Notes: generated from the sequence alone by a model not told the origin. Numbered from the stretch's first letter, positions 43,282-53,398 are shown. The stretch is 64,000 nt of DNA from Shimwellia pseudoproteus (GCF_016415625.1 NZ_WBXP01000006.1:59894-123893); one strand, 5' to 3'. Translations and numbers: made by a program.

Positions 43282-44277
43282 TTATTCTGATTTTTCACCG
43301 AACACACCACCACGGATCAACACGGCCATCACAAAGTGCTGTTGCTCAACCCCGGGCTTATCTCCTTTGGTCACCCAGTTATCAAGCAGCGTATAAAAAT
43401 CCATTTTCTCTTTCGGCTGGCGGCAGGCAATGCCGCGGCTGGTTACAGAGCCGTACGGTTCCACAGCAATAGCCCCCAGCGTTTCCGCCTGCGGATGCCA
43501 GGTATCAATCGTCCGCAGTGCATTACCCACTTTCTGCGAATGCAATGCCGCCACCCCGTCCACCTGGTAGAGCAGCTTACTTTTGGTGCTATTGCCATCC
43601 AACACCAGTTCCTGAGAAGGGAATACCTCCTGCCCCTGCCCCAGACGAACAAACGCCTCAATGTTAAATAACGCGAAGGTTTCCCCCTTCAGGCCCCGTC
43701 CGATCTCCTCCGCCAGCTCGCTAAGCGCGGCATCGCGCTGTTCAAAATCGCGCAGGGAGTAGTCATGTGCGTTAAACACCCACTGCTTGCGGCCATTCAC
43801 AACAACACGGATTTGTTCAGCCCCCACACGGTTACGCCACAGAAAGCGCCCATTGGCCAGATTTGTTGCATAGCGCAACGCCAGCTCGCCAAAACCATGC
43901 TCGGCGATATAGCCGTTAATCACACTTTCCAGTGCATCCTGATATTGCCGATCGTTACATACTGATGGCGTCGCCAGGTTTCCCAGCACACGCAGGCTGA
44001 ACGCCATTTTTAAGGTATCTGCCTGAGCAGGCAATGCCGCGACATCCACCCGCTGCAAGTTCGCTTTTTGAATTTCCGCATCCAGTTTTGCCGGATCACT
44101 GGTGATGGCATTCTTAAGGCGGTTAGAAATAGTACCGCGCACCGCCTTTTCCTGAATTTTTACTGGCTGCCAGCAGTCACCCTGCCAGTTGCCGGCAGAA
44201 AGCACGGCGTCCGAGTTTGCCAGTTTACGTTCAAAAGCCAGTACCGATGCGGTTTTAATAGCCGTAGTTTTAGCCAT
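43282..44277 (-). CDS. csy3: Type I-F Cascade backbone Cas7f (Csy3)
   Basis: The RAMP-type backbone subunit, expected six copies per complex, that lines the crRNA spacer. The 331 residues begin with [20 protein letters not shown] and contain [20 protein letters not shown] and the [27 protein letters not shown] C-terminal signature (positions about 278-300). It lies 11 bases after csy2 and 11 bases before cas6f, consistent with one transcript. Confidence 0.96.
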   Translation of the reverse strand: MAKTTAIKTASVLAFERKLANSDAVLSAGNWQGDCWQPVKIQEKAVRGTISNRLKNAITSDPAKLDAEIQKANLQRVDVAALPAQADTLKMAFSLRVLGNLATPSVCNDRQYQDALESVINGYIAEHGFGELALRYATNLANGRFLWRNRVGAEQIRVVVNGRKQWVFNAHDYSLRDFEQRDAALSELAEEIGRGLKGETFALFNIEAFVRLGQGQEVFPSQELVLDGNSTKSKLLYQVDGVAALHSQKVGNALRTIDTWHPQAETLGAIAVEPYGSVTSRGIACRQPKEKMDFYTLLDNWVTKGDKPGVEQQHFVMAVLIRGGVFGEKSE

Positions 44278-44288
44278 GATCTCATCCC

Positions 44289-45224
44289 TTAAATATCGTC
44301 AAAAAAAAGCGGTTCGTCGGTGTCATCTGCCAGATCATCTTCGGGTGCCACTTGCCCGTAGCAGTAGTAACCTGTTTCGGTAGTACGGTAGCGCCAGAAC
44401 AACGTATCCGGGGAGGTAATACGGTGTGCCCCACACCACTCGCCGATGCCATAAACCGCTTCAGAAAAACAGAAGGGAACATCGGTATCGCGCACATTAG
44501 CCACGGTTCCGGCCTCATACAGCGGGGAAATACGCTGCCAGCCGGTCATCAGTGGCACCAGGTAGCCAGGCACAGGTTTCGGAAGGTACTGCCAGTTGCC
44601 GGAGGCATCCGCCTGCATTTTGAGTGCGGTAAAATCAAGCCAGGCATCAAGCATCTCCGCATCGGGCTGCTGCTCACGCAGCTGCTGATAATGCGCATCG
44701 AGCAAAGTGGAACGATCCAGCAGCGCAAATCCCGGCATTAAGCTGTAACGCAGGGCACGCCAGGCATCGTCACTGGCAGATAATGCCTGAATACGGACAC
44801 GCCGCAGGCCGGTAATGGTACCGCCCGCCAGTTTTTGGGTCTGACACAGGGTATGGATATGCTGCTCCAGCGCCCGCATCCCGGTATCACCGTTAACAAT
44901 TTCGCCGTGGCACTCCAGCACCAGGGAAACCGTCATATGCATACGCCCTTCTTCATTGAAAGACGCCGTATTGCCTTCTTTGGTTAACGGGTTGCGGGTC
45001 AGGGCAAACTGATAATCCCTACCGGACGTATAAGCATGTACCTGATGATGATGACAAATCACCCCGCAACCGCTCAGTGTCAAACCGTGGCTGGCCTCCA
45101 GCTTACGGGACAAGGCGTGGGTGTAACCCAGGAAGTGGGTGATCGCCGGGAATCCCCATGTCAGCCCGGCAATCGCGTTGGCATTTTCCACATTAAGCCA
45201 GGGTAAAACGATAATTTTACGCAT
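44289..45224 (-). CDS. csy2: Type I-F Cascade subunit Cas5f (Csy2)
   Basis: A RAMP protein of 311 residues that with Csy1 caps the 5' handle of the crRNA. The family start [20 protein letters not shown] is clear, with [19 protein letters not shown] following. I place the start at ATG 45224; a GTG immediately before it is also possible. It overlaps the csy1 stop by 8 bases, implying coupled translation and tight stoichiometry. Confidence 0.95.
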   Translation of the reverse strand: MRKIIVLPWLNVENANAIAGLTWGFPAITHFLGYTHALSRKLEASHGLTLSGCGVICHHHQVHAYTSGRDYQFALTRNPLTKEGNTASFNEEGRMHMTVSLVLECHGEIVNGDTGMRALEQHIHTLCQTQKLAGGTITGLRRVRIQALSASDDAWRALRYSLMPGFALLDRSTLLDAHYQQLREQQPDAEMLDAWLDFTALKMQADASGNWQYLPKPVPGYLVPLMTGWQRISPLYEAGTVANVRDTDVPFCFSEAVYGIGEWCGAHRITSPDTLFWRYRTTETGYYCYGQVAPEDDLADDTDEPLFFDDI

Positions 45225-46536
45225 CACGATACCTCGTCAAAGCCCGCTCCATTTCCCGTAACCGGTACTGGAAGCGCGGTTTTGTACGCCATTCCCGGCG
45301 CTCCGTTAACCCCATAGACAGCCCCGCCCGTTTAAGATGCCCGTTAAGCCACAGGGCAAAATCATCCGCTACGCATTTTTGCCAGTCATCGCTTTCACGC
45401 CCGCTGCGGAACGCCTCGTCGGTTTCGGTACGCCACGGGTCAAGCCACAGGCGCTGATGCGCCTTGAGCGTACAGCCCTCTTCCAGGGTCCATCCGGCCC
45501 AGTCCCGGCGCTGTATACCTGCCGCAACGTTAAACAGCAGATCGATAATTTCATCAATATACTGATCCCGCTGCCGGCGAATATGCCGGTTTTGAGTCTC
45601 TTCAGTGCTGATCAGCAGATGAATAAGCTGACGACGCGCCTGACGTGTCACCCGATCGAACGCGCCCGGCCCGAAAAGCGTAGCCATTGCCAGCGGCGGC
45701 TTATCCTGGGATTCCCATACTGGCGGCCGGGCAGGAAGCAGCCAGGTACGCCCACCGCGCCCGCTGTTAAGGGCAGAGATATTCTGCGGTTTCGTCCCTC
45801 CGAAGTTAACCACCGCCGTATCAGGAAAGATCACCAGCATTCCCGGGTGCCATTCATTTTTACGGCGTGCCTGCCACAGAGCTTTGGTTTGCTCGCTAAA
45901 GCGCAGCGCCACCATCCGCTGATGCAGCGCCTGGGCCAGGGAGGAGGAAAACAGTGGATTCAGCAGGTGATAACCGCCGTCGACAGGAAAATAAACCTGC
46001 TTAGCTAATTTATGGGAGGTGGGGTCTTTTACCGTCAGCGCACATGAAAAACCATCCACCCATTCGCTGAGCTGCTGTGGGCTTTCTGCCAGCGGGGCTA
46101 ACGGGGAGGCCTCATTACGCTTCAGGCAGGCCAGCAAAGAGTCCCCCGCAACCTCGGTTTGTAATAGCTTGGCGACGTCCAGCGCGGCGGCATTGCCGAC
46201 CGCATCGGCAGCAGGCTGGCTGAGCGTCGCCGTTGAGAGATAGCCCTCGCAGGCAATGGTTTCGCTAAAGATACTGCTATTTTTAGCATCGCCGTGGGTA
46301 AATTTTGCCGCATGGGTCACCAGACTAATCTGCCCGGCGCGCTTTGCCGCCTCCGTGAGCCAGTTTGGCACCGTATAACGCAATTCCAGCTCACGGCGCG
46401 CCTGCAAAATATCGCCCTCTTCCGTCGGATCAGCGGCAAGGCGCTTAGCAGACGCTTTATCGAAGGCCTCCAGCTTGGCCTGCCTTCGCCCGGCGATATA
46501 CTCAACAATAAAAGCAGTGAGTTCCTGTTGTGACAT
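45217..46536 (-). CDS. csy1: Type I-F Cascade large subunit Cas8f (Csy1)
   Basis: A 439-residue protein in the size range of Csy1, which recognises the GG PAM and recruits Cas2-3. It contains FTHGDAKNSSIF, NFGGTKPQNISALNSGRGGR and a helical C-terminal bundle. The NFGGTKPQN segment is a strong family signature. ATG 46536 is preceded by GGGAGAG, so I prefer it over the TTG at 46548. It lies 17 bases after the cas3 stop. Confidence 0.95.
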   Translation of the reverse strand: MSQQELTAFIVEYIAGRRQAKLEAFDKASAKRLAADPTEEGDILQARRELELRYTVPNWLTEAAKRAGQISLVTHAAKFTHGDAKNSSIFSETIACEGYLSTATLSQPAADAVGNAAALDVAKLLQTEVAGDSLLACLKRNEASPLAPLAESPQQLSEWVDGFSCALTVKDPTSHKLAKQVYFPVDGGYHLLNPLFSSSLAQALHQRMVALRFSEQTKALWQARRKNEWHPGMLVIFPDTAVVNFGGTKPQNISALNSGRGGRTWLLPARPPVWESQDKPPLAMATLFGPGAFDRVTRQARRQLIHLLISTEETQNRHIRRQRDQYIDEIIDLLFNVAAGIQRRDWAGWTLEEGCTLKAHQRLWLDPWRTETDEAFRSGRESDDWQKCVADDFALWLNGHLKRAGLSMGLTERREWRTKPRFQYRLREMERALTRYRDA

Positions 46537-46553
46537 AGACTCTCCCAAAACAC

Positions 46554-49500
46554 TTATGAGTTCAGATCCCTAAACACACCCAACAGCGGATGATAGTGCC
46601 AGGCTTCACCCTGATCTTTCCCCAGCCGTAAGTTAATCTCGCCATAGCGCCGGCTGACCTGCTCCAGCGGCATATCTCGGCGTGCGGCAATATCGAGCAT
46701 CACCTGGGCATAGTCACTTTCCAGCCACGGGGTAACCCCGGAAGCCATCACCAGCGCCACCTCATCCATATTGTCCGCATCTTTCCAGCCCTCTGGCCCC
46801 TCATCCAGCCCTCTGAAACGCGGCGGGTCCCCCTCTTGTGCCATAAACAAAAAACGCTGTTCTTCCTGTTGTGAACGGCGAAACGGCGTGTACTTTTGCA
46901 GCTCTGCGCTCCAGCCAACCGGCTTGCGCCACCAGGTGGCCGCCGACGGTTTTTTATTATCCTGGCCCAGCAGCTCATCGTAGCTGCGTCCGTGCTCCAG
47001 GGCGCTGAGATTATGGAATATCCCGCGCCCCCTGCGCAGCGAGGCTGGCTCCAGAATACGGGGAATTGCGTTGATAAAATGGTACTGATCCGGGTGCAGA
47101 ATAGCGTGAAGATCATGACTGCTGAGCAAATAATCCCGGCTCTCAAATCCCGGACGACAGTAGGCCGGGCGGGTCATATCCTTACGCAGAGCTCGAATGT
47201 TTTTGTCCATAATCAGCAGGTTAGCATTCACTGGTCTTTGCTGACGGTGGCGCTGAATACGCCCGGCAAACTGAATCAGTGATCGCATTGAGCTCGGCTC
47301 CGCCACGCCCCAGTCCGCATCCCAGTCGCGGCCCACTTCAATAACCGAGGTGCCCAGCACCACAAACAGGTGATGCTGAGCGGGCTCCTGATTCAGTGCC
47401 TGGCGAATCGCCGGCTGCTGCCACAGGGCCTGCTCCTCATGGCGGCTAAAGGCCGCATCAAGGTGTTTTTCAATGTAGGATCGGAACAGCAGTGGATGCT
47501 GGCTGTGGTATACACAGTAATGGATGCAATATCCTTCCGGGGATGGCAATGCCATCAACGCCCGGGCCGTAGCCACCAGCGGGTTGATATTTGCCATACG
47601 CACCAGCCCCAGAGAAACCGTTTTGCCACTCGGGTGCTGCTGATGATGAGCCCTATGCAAGCCCAGCATCTCACGCTGTAACAGTGCCGCCAGACCTGGG
47701 GTGTCACCTGCGGCTAAGGTAACCGGAATCAGTTGTGCCTCCCGCAATGCCGGTTTGGTTGCCAGGCGCGTTGCGCGCCGCTGAGCAAACTGCTTATGGG
47801 CGTCCCAGAAAGGCTGAGTTTTACCGAACGTAGATGACCAGGATTCATCTTCATCAAACCAGGCACAACAAACATCCAGTTCCTGCCCCGGATCGCCACA
47901 GGCCTGTTGGAAGGCCTTACGCCCGCTAAGGTAAGCAGTATAAAGCGCCTGTACCAGTGCAGGCGGGAGCGTGGCAGATGACAACAGCACCCGGCTGCCA
48001 AGCATCCCTGCCCAGTTCACCAGGCGGCACAGGGCATGCTGATCGGCAATATCAAAGTCATCCGGCTCATCCAGCACTAAATCACTATTCAGCAGGCGTA
48101 GCATCGGCGCGATTTGCTTACCGCCCCGGACACCTTCAGTGGCGGGCATCAGGTGATCAATGGTCGAAACCAGCACCGGCGCGTTAATCAGTTGGCTGAG
48201 CTTAGGGCTGCTGTCCAGTAAGTGGCGCAGTGGCCCCTGATTAATCACGCCGTCATAGTGAACATACTGATGCCCCTCAAACAGATCATCCTCTGAAATA
48301 CTGCCCGTATCCGGCATATCTTCATGCAGCTCGCGTACCGCCGTCGACCCAATCAGCACCGCGAGGTCATCTTCACCCAGCCCGAGCTTTTCCCGCAGCG
48401 CATCACCGGTTTGCAGCGTCAGAGTGCGTAACCCGAGCGCCACGGTGAAACGGCAACCCTGCGCCTCATTGGCCAGGGCATACATAATGCGGGCATTTGC
48501 GAACGTTTTCCCACAACCGGTAGAAGCCATATTAATACCGAAGAACCCCTGACGCTTCGCGCGTTCGCGTAGACCTTCAGCTACGTCCCATGCGCGGTTT
48601 TGCCAGTGGAAACGCGCAATACTCGCCCGCTGGCGAAATCCCTTATGGCGGGTAATCGCCGGTAAATACTCCCGCAGTGTGGGCAAGGAACGGCCAAGTA
48701 AAAGTGCGTGATGAGCAACACCGATATTATGTTCATCCAGCTTTTGCTTTAACTGGCGGGTTTCACGGTCGGTATTTGCCCAGGCGACATAATGCGGATC
48801 CTGCCAGGCAATGCGCGGCGGCTGTGCAGAATAGAAATGGTCAGCCAGCATCAAAGACATACGTGCCAGATGCAGGGTGAACGCCTGCCCCACAGTCCCG
48901 AACTCATAGATGGATAGTGCATGGGCGGCGCGCTTCGCCAGCTGTCTGGCCTTTTCCCGCCAGGTGTCGCTTTGTAGTGGTGTGCCCGCCGGGAAGTCCC
49001 AGACCTGTGTAAAATCTCGCGCTTGCCAGCCGCTATGCTGGTGATTCAGGGCATTCCAGCTGGCGTCCAGTTGCCTTGTCAGCCAGTGCTCGTCGTTGAA
49101 ATCAGGCGCGGCATTCTCCCCCAGGTACTGCGGCAGGCGATGATGAGAAAGGATAAGCCAGGCGACAACCTGCGCCAGCGGAGGCAAGCTGTTAAACGGG
49201 CTGTCGCTCCAGTCACCGCTGTCCTTACGCAATCTTGCCAGTAAGATGTCTTCATCTGCCGGGGCCAGCGCCCCCAGCCTTTCCAGCCATTGTGCATCGC
49301 TCTGCTCCCCTACCAGGGCCTGAAACAATCGCAGAGAGAGCCACTCATGGCGAAACGGCTGAAAACGCTTTGCGCTATTTCCAGTAAGCCCGGCCTGAAA
49401 CAGCGATCCCGCCTTGCCAAAATCATGGAATAAACCAGCAATCGCCGCCAGCAAAGCTACGGCCTCAGTGCTGCGCCAGGATGACTCATGCTGACTGCGC

Positions 49501-49793
49501 AGAATATCCCGCGTGGTGTGATTAGTGGGTACAGAGCCCTGGGCATTAAAGCGCCGCAGGTTGCCAACGACCCAGAGTAGCTCGGTTTGGCCATTCTTTT
49601 TCAGCCAGTGGCAGGCAACGGCAGTATTGCGGCGGGCGGTTTTGCGCAGTAAACGCCGCAGTGTCTCCAGGCCCTGGCGGGTGATTGCGGTTTGCCAGGC
49701 ACTATCACCTTTACGTTCGGCAAACTGATCGAGGATCTGGCAACTTTGCTCACGGGCTTTTTTGGTACACTGTGAAATTAGCAGCACGTTCAT
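46554..49793 (-). CDS. cas3: Cas2-Cas3 fusion nuclease-helicase, type I-F
   Basis: A 1079-residue protein. Residues 1 to about 95 form the Cas2 adaptation domain (MNVLLISQCTKKAREQSCQI). An HD nuclease follows, with GLFHDFGKAGSLFQ near 125 and LILSHHRLPQYLG near 215. An SF2 helicase has Walker A NMASTGCGKTFANAR near 425, motif II LVLDEPDDFD near 570, LLSSATLPP, and motif VI QFAGRIQRH near 860. The fusion is the defining trait of I-F systems, and all motifs look intact. Its ATG overlaps the cas1 stop (ATGA). Confidence 0.97.
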   Translation of the reverse strand: MNVLLISQCTKKAREQSCQILDQFAERKGDSAWQTAITRQGLETLRRLLRKTARRNTAVACHWLKKNGQTELLWVVGNLRRFNAQGSVPTNHTTRDILRSQHESSWRSTEAVALLAAIAGLFHDFGKAGSLFQAGLTGNSAKRFQPFRHEWLSLRLFQALVGEQSDAQWLERLGALAPADEDILLARLRKDSGDWSDSPFNSLPPLAQVVAWLILSHHRLPQYLGENAAPDFNDEHWLTRQLDASWNALNHQHSGWQARDFTQVWDFPAGTPLQSDTWREKARQLAKRAAHALSIYEFGTVGQAFTLHLARMSLMLADHFYSAQPPRIAWQDPHYVAWANTDRETRQLKQKLDEHNIGVAHHALLLGRSLPTLREYLPAITRHKGFRQRASIARFHWQNRAWDVAEGLRERAKRQGFFGINMASTGCGKTFANARIMYALANEAQGCRFTVALGLRTLTLQTGDALREKLGLGEDDLAVLIGSTAVRELHEDMPDTGSISEDDLFEGHQYVHYDGVINQGPLRHLLDSSPKLSQLINAPVLVSTIDHLMPATEGVRGGKQIAPMLRLLNSDLVLDEPDDFDIADQHALCRLVNWAGMLGSRVLLSSATLPPALVQALYTAYLSGRKAFQQACGDPGQELDVCCAWFDEDESWSSTFGKTQPFWDAHKQFAQRRATRLATKPALREAQLIPVTLAAGDTPGLAALLQREMLGLHRAHHQQHPSGKTVSLGLVRMANINPLVATARALMALPSPEGYCIHYCVYHSQHPLLFRSYIEKHLDAAFSRHEEQALWQQPAIRQALNQEPAQHHLFVVLGTSVIEVGRDWDADWGVAEPSSMRSLIQFAGRIQRHRQQRPVNANLLIMDKNIRALRKDMTRPAYCRPGFESRDYLLSSHDLHAILHPDQYHFINAIPRILEPASLRRGRGIFHNLSALEHGRSYDELLGQDNKKPSAATWWRKPVGWSAELQKYTPFRRSQQEEQRFLFMAQEGDPPRFRGLDEGPEGWKDADNMDEVALVMASGVTPWLESDYAQVMLDIAARRDMPLEQVSRRYGEINLRLGKDQGEAWHYHPLLGVFRDLNS

Positions 49794-50761
49794 GCGTTAC
49801 AGTTCCCAAGCGTTAGTGCTGTCTCCTGGAGCGTGTCGATCATGATGTCTAACGCTTCGGCCTGCTGAAACCCACTGATGCATCGCTGCCGGAACGTCTG
49901 CTGATCGTCACCCGCCATTGCGGCAATAAAGGCCTGTGGCAATACCAGTGCATCTTTAATGAGATCTGCCAGATCAAATACCAGCCCGCCCCGCCGGGTT
50001 TTACCATGCAGCACCGCCAGCCCATGAGGGATACCGGTTACCCAGGCGGCCACAGCGCCGAGTCCATAGGCAAGATAGTTACCGTGATCCAGAAAATGGT
50101 TAGCGCTATCACTCCCGTTTCCCCGTTTTACTCGGGTGAAGTCACCATACTGCACCGCGTCACTGGCTAATTTATACAGTCCTTTTGTCAATTGAGCCTC
50201 TTGCAGCATTAACGCATTATGGCTGTCAGCCGCATCAATCCCTTGCTGAAAACGCGCTAATTTCTCTTTTAATAACGCAGCTGGAAGCGCAAAACGCGTT
50301 TCACGCTGCATTGCCGCCCCCAGCCACTGGCGCTCTATGTGCTGCAAACGTATTTTCTGAAACTGCCTGGCGGCAACCAGGCGCTTATCTTCCCCAAACC
50401 AGAATGACACCCAGCGTTGCAGGTATTGCGTGGGGCGATATTCACTCTGGGGGCAGATCCAGGAAACATCGATATCAACCTCATTGCCAGAATACAACGG
50501 TGTGCCATCACTACCGCAAAACCCAACCAATACCCCTGCCCGGGCAAATTCACGCATCGCTGCCTGCGTTACTGAGGTACCGGTACCCAGCATAACCACC
50601 GTGGTGTTAGCTATGGGGATATTCCAGTACAGGGACGTTTTACCTTCATCGGTAACATATTCCACACGCCCGCCATTAACCAATACCCGGCAATACTGCA
50701 AGTAGTAGATATTGGCGCGTTTTGAGTGAAGAATAGTTTTCAAATCCGACGGTAATAGCAT
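49790..50761 (-). CDS. cas1: CRISPR integrase Cas1, type I-F
   Basis: A 323-residue integrase that inserts new spacers together with the Cas2 part of Cas2-3. The start LPSDLKTILHSKRANIYYLQ is typical of I-F Cas1. The metal ligands can be placed as the Glu in MLQEAQLTKGLYK (about 190), the His in TGIPHGLAVLHG (about 255) and the Asp in FDLADLIKDA (about 268). AAGGA lies about 10 bases before the ATG. It is the first gene of the six-gene cas operon, whose promoter must lie in 50762-51250. Confidence 0.97.
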   Translation of the reverse strand: MLLPSDLKTILHSKRANIYYLQYCRVLVNGGRVEYVTDEGKTSLYWNIPIANTTVVMLGTGTSVTQAAMREFARAGVLVGFCGSDGTPLYSGNEVDIDVSWICPQSEYRPTQYLQRWVSFWFGEDKRLVAARQFQKIRLQHIERQWLGAAMQRETRFALPAALLKEKLARFQQGIDAADSHNALMLQEAQLTKGLYKLASDAVQYGDFTRVKRGNGSDSANHFLDHGNYLAYGLGAVAAWVTGIPHGLAVLHGKTRRGGLVFDLADLIKDALVLPQAFIAAMAGDDQQTFRQRCISGFQQAEALDIMIDTLQETALTLGNCNA

Positions 50762-51458
50762 CAGCGTACATCCTTATCGGTTTATCATTCCCGGCGTAAA
50801 AATAACACGCCGTCTGGCGTAAGAATAATACAGCAATAAAAACATGTATATCATATGGTTATGATAACGCATCAATTGATGAGCGCACCGCTACCGGAAC
50901 TCAGAGGCCCGAGGCAGCAATAATAAATAAATGATTGTTAGTAGACTATTTTATAACGTAATTATTATGTCGTTATAATTATAGTTTTCAATAAATAATA
51001 TAGCTAAACAGACGGCAATTATGGTTAGCCATAATATATTGTCAGTCATTTTTCTGGTCATCAACCGGGTATCAATTATTAAATAACGATATATAACCAA
51101 AATCGGTATCTCGCGGCACGTTTCGTTCGCCTGTACAGCCCCTCACGCCGTCCCGTACGCCCCCCCTTAGCCCGGCCAATTCTGCGGCCAGTCACAAAAA
51201 TTTTATCCCTTTTGTTACTTATCTTGACAAGGTAAATGCGTAGTGGCAATTCTGCTTCACCGATTGAGCAAATGTGAACACATTGCTAATAAATATTTAA
51301 TTTTTTATTAACAATGGACGTCGGGCCGTTGAAACCCAGCGGTAAAAATCATTAACCGGCGGATTTCAGCATGCCGCCCCAGTCGCCATAAAACACCGGC
51401 CCATCCCGGGTATGCCCTGCGGTGGGTTAATCATGTTCGGACACTCAGGAGCAGAAAT
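50762..51458. other. 697-base divergent control region between cas1 and the ABC importer
   Basis: No gene is seen. The left half (50860-51110) is very AT-rich, with TATAAT-like and poly-A/T tracts of the kind bound by H-NS. Nearest cas1 there is a hairpin at 50807-50820. The right half holds the importer promoter region: an operator-like palindrome at 51253-51270 and a second near-palindrome GCAAATGTGAACACATTGC at 51268-51286. No second CRISPR array or stray repeat is present, although many I-F loci have one upstream of cas1. Confidence 0.75.
51253..51292 (+). promoter_or_regulatory. Operator-like palindrome and promoter of the ABC importer
   Basis: TGCTTCACCGATTGAGCA (51253-51270) is an imperfect 18-base palindrome centred on CG, as LacI-family operators are. 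Its right half CGATTGAGCAA is identical to the rbtD site at 61078-61088. TTGAGC inside it (51264-51269) can serve as -35, with TAATAA at 51287-51292 as a weak -10 after 17 bases. A TTGACA at about 51223 is an alternative -35. The start codon is 167 bases downstream. Confidence 0.55.
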
Positions 51459-52517
51459 ATGCGTTATCGTACTATGTTCAAAGCGTCGTTCAGGGCTTCC
51501 CTTCTCGCACTGGCGGGGTTTAGCGCCCTGGCACATGCCAAGCAGGCCGCCACTGTGGCATTTTTAATGCCTGACCAGGCCTCCACCCGCTATGAGCAAC
51601 ATGATTTCCCCGGCTTTAAAACCGCGCTGGCCAGGGAATGCCCCGCATGCCACGTGATTTACCAGAACGCCAACGCCAGCGCTGCGTTACAGCAGCAGCA
51701 ATTTAATGCCGCCATCACCCAGGGGGCAAAAGTGATCGTGCTGGATCCGGTGGATTCTTCCGCCGCGGCGGGCCTGGTAGAAATTGCCCATGCCCAGGGA
51801 GTTAAGGTGGTGGCCTACGACCGCCCCATCCCCGCCACGCCGGCAGACTTTTACATCTCCTTTGATAACGAAGGCATCGGCTACGCGATAGCATCCTCCC
51901 TGGTGGCACACCTGAAAGCCAGTGGCGTGCCCGCAGGGGCCGGGGTTCTGGAGATCAACGGCTCCCCCACGGATGCCGCCGCCGGGCTGATCCGTGACGG
52001 TATCCACCGTGGGTTAAAAGACTCAGGTTATAAAACCCTCGCCGAATTCGACACCCCGGACTGGGCCCCCCCGAAAGCGCAAGAGTGGGCCGCCGGCCAG
52101 ATAACCCGCTTTGGCGACGCCATCAAAGGCGTTGTTGCCGCCAACGACGGCACCGCAGGCGGCGCTATTGCCGCGTTTAAAGCCAATGGTGTACAACCGA
52201 TCCCACCGGTTACCGGTAATGATGCCACCATCGCCGCGTTGCAGCTGATCCTCGCCGGGGATCAATACAACACCATCTCTAAACCCGCAGAGATAGTCGC
52301 CGCCGCCGCCGCGAAAGTGGCGGTGCAGTTGATTAACGGGGAAACCCCCAAAGCCACCACCTCGCTGTACAACACCCCGGCCCAGCTTTTTGTCCCGGCG
52401 GTGATCACCCGCGAGAATATCAACGCCGAAATCTTCGCTAAAAAAATCCAGACCCCGGCGCAAGTCTGCCGCGGGGAGTACCTGGCGGCCTGCAAAAAAG
52501 CCGGCGTGATCAACTAA
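51459..52517 (+). CDS. Sugar ABC transporter periplasmic binding protein
   Basis: A 352-residue periplasmic binding protein of the XylF/RbsB class (Peripla_BP_4). The signal peptide is residues 1-27, ending in SALAHA before KQAATVAFLMPD. The ligand-contact segments are recognisable: DQASTRYEQHDFPGF, VIVLDPVDSSAAAGLV, VVAYDRPIPATP and VVAANDGTAGGAIAAF. This class binds pentoses, hexoses and some polyols. AGGAG precedes the ATG. It heads a three-gene operon with an ATPase and a permease. By location and operator I infer a pentitol, perhaps ribitol, ligand; D-xylose or another pentose is the main alternative. Confidence 0.88.
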   Translation: MRYRTMFKASFRASLLALAGFSALAHAKQAATVAFLMPDQASTRYEQHDFPGFKTALARECPACHVIYQNANASAALQQQQFNAAITQGAKVIVLDPVDSSAAAGLVEIAHAQGVKVVAYDRPIPATPADFYISFDNEGIGYAIASSLVAHLKASGVPAGAGVLEINGSPTDAAAGLIRDGIHRGLKDSGYKTLAEFDTPDWAPPKAQEWAAGQITRFGDAIKGVVAANDGTAGGAIAAFKANGVQPIPPVTGNDATIAALQLILAGDQYNTISKPAEIVAAAAAKVAVQLINGETPKATTSLYNTPAQLFVPAVITRENINAEIFAKKIQTPAQVCRGEYLAACKKAGVIN

Positions 52518-52579
52518 GCACTCGTCAACGCGCCCCGGGTACCGCCGACGGGCGCCCGATCCCTATAAAGGTCCTGGCT

Positions 52580-53398
52580 ATGTTAATAGAAAACAATCCG
52601 GCCCCCGGCACCGCACAGCCTCTGCTGCGGTTACGTAAAATATCGAAGCATTTTGGCGCGGTATCGGCGCTGACCGATATCGATCTGGAGGTGAATGCTG
52701 GCGAGGTCGTTGCCCTGGTTGGCGACAACGGCGCCGGTAAATCAACCCTGGTAAAAGTCCTCGCCGGGGTGCATCAGCCCTCCTCCGGTACCATTGAATT
52801 TGCCGGCCAGCCCGTGACCCTGGAAAGCCCAGGCAAGGCGCTGGAGTACGGGATCGCCACCGTCTTCCAGGATCTGGCCCTGTGTGAAAACCTCGACGTG
52901 GTGGCTAACCTGTTCCTCGGCCATGAGCTGGCCCCCTGGCAACTGGACGAAGTCACCATGGAGGTGCGCGCCTGGACACTGCTCAGGGAGCTGGCGGCGC
53001 GCATTCCCTCCCTGCGGGAGCCGGTGGCGTCATTATCCGGGGGCCAGCGCCAGACCGTGGCCATCGCGCGTTCGCTGCTGCTCAACCCCCAAATTATCAT
53101 GCTCGATGAGCCCACCGCCGCCCTGGGCGTCGCCCAGACTGCGGAAGTGCTTAACCTGATTGAACGCGTCCGGGCCCGGGGGCTGGGGGTGATTATCATC
53201 AGCCATAACATGGAAGATGTCCGGGCGGTGGCAGACAGGATAGTGGTGCTGCGCCTCGGGCGTAACAAAGGCATCTTCACCCCGGAAGCCACCAACCAGG
53301 ATTTAGTCGCCGCCATCACCGGTGCTACCGAAAACGCCGTCTCGCGCCGGGTAGAGCGCAAATTACACGCCACCGTCCACGGGGAGCCTGACCGATGA
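52580..53398 (+). CDS. Sugar ABC transporter ATPase, single-domain
   Basis: A 272-residue ATPase. Walker A is VGDNGAGKSTL, the Q-loop lies in VFQDLAL, the signature is SLSGGQRQTVAIARS, Walker B is IIMLDEPTAALG, and the H-loop is IIISHNMEDV. XylG and RbsA type ATPases carry two fused ABC domains of about 500 residues; this one has a single domain, like FrcA-type members of the same import class, and must work as a homodimer. The signature is intact, and there is no second gene or frameshifted remnant downstream. Its stop overlaps the permease ATG (ATGA). Confidence 0.9.
   Translation: MLIENNPAPGTAQPLLRLRKISKHFGAVSALTDIDLEVNAGEVVALVGDNGAGKSTLVKVLAGVHQPSSGTIEFAGQPVTLESPGKALEYGIATVFQDLALCENLDVVANLFLGHELAPWQLDEVTMEVRAWTLLRELAARIPSLREPVASLSGGQRQTVAIARSLLLNPQIIMLDEPTAALGVAQTAEVLNLIERVRARGLGVIIISHNMEDVRAVADRIVVLRLGRNKGIFTPEATNQDLVAAITGATENAVSRRVERKLHATVHGEPDR

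Noticed and set aside
40865..51458. CRISPR-guided Tn7-like transposon (I-F3)
   Set aside because: The I-F genes are full-length csy1, csy2, csy3 and cas6f with cas1 and an intact Cas2-3, and no tniQ or tnsABC genes are seen. This is an ordinary defence-type I-F locus.
50762..51458. Second CRISPR array or stray repeat upstream of cas1
   Set aside because: Searched by eye for the CTGCCGTACAGGCAG hairpin and its variants; none found.
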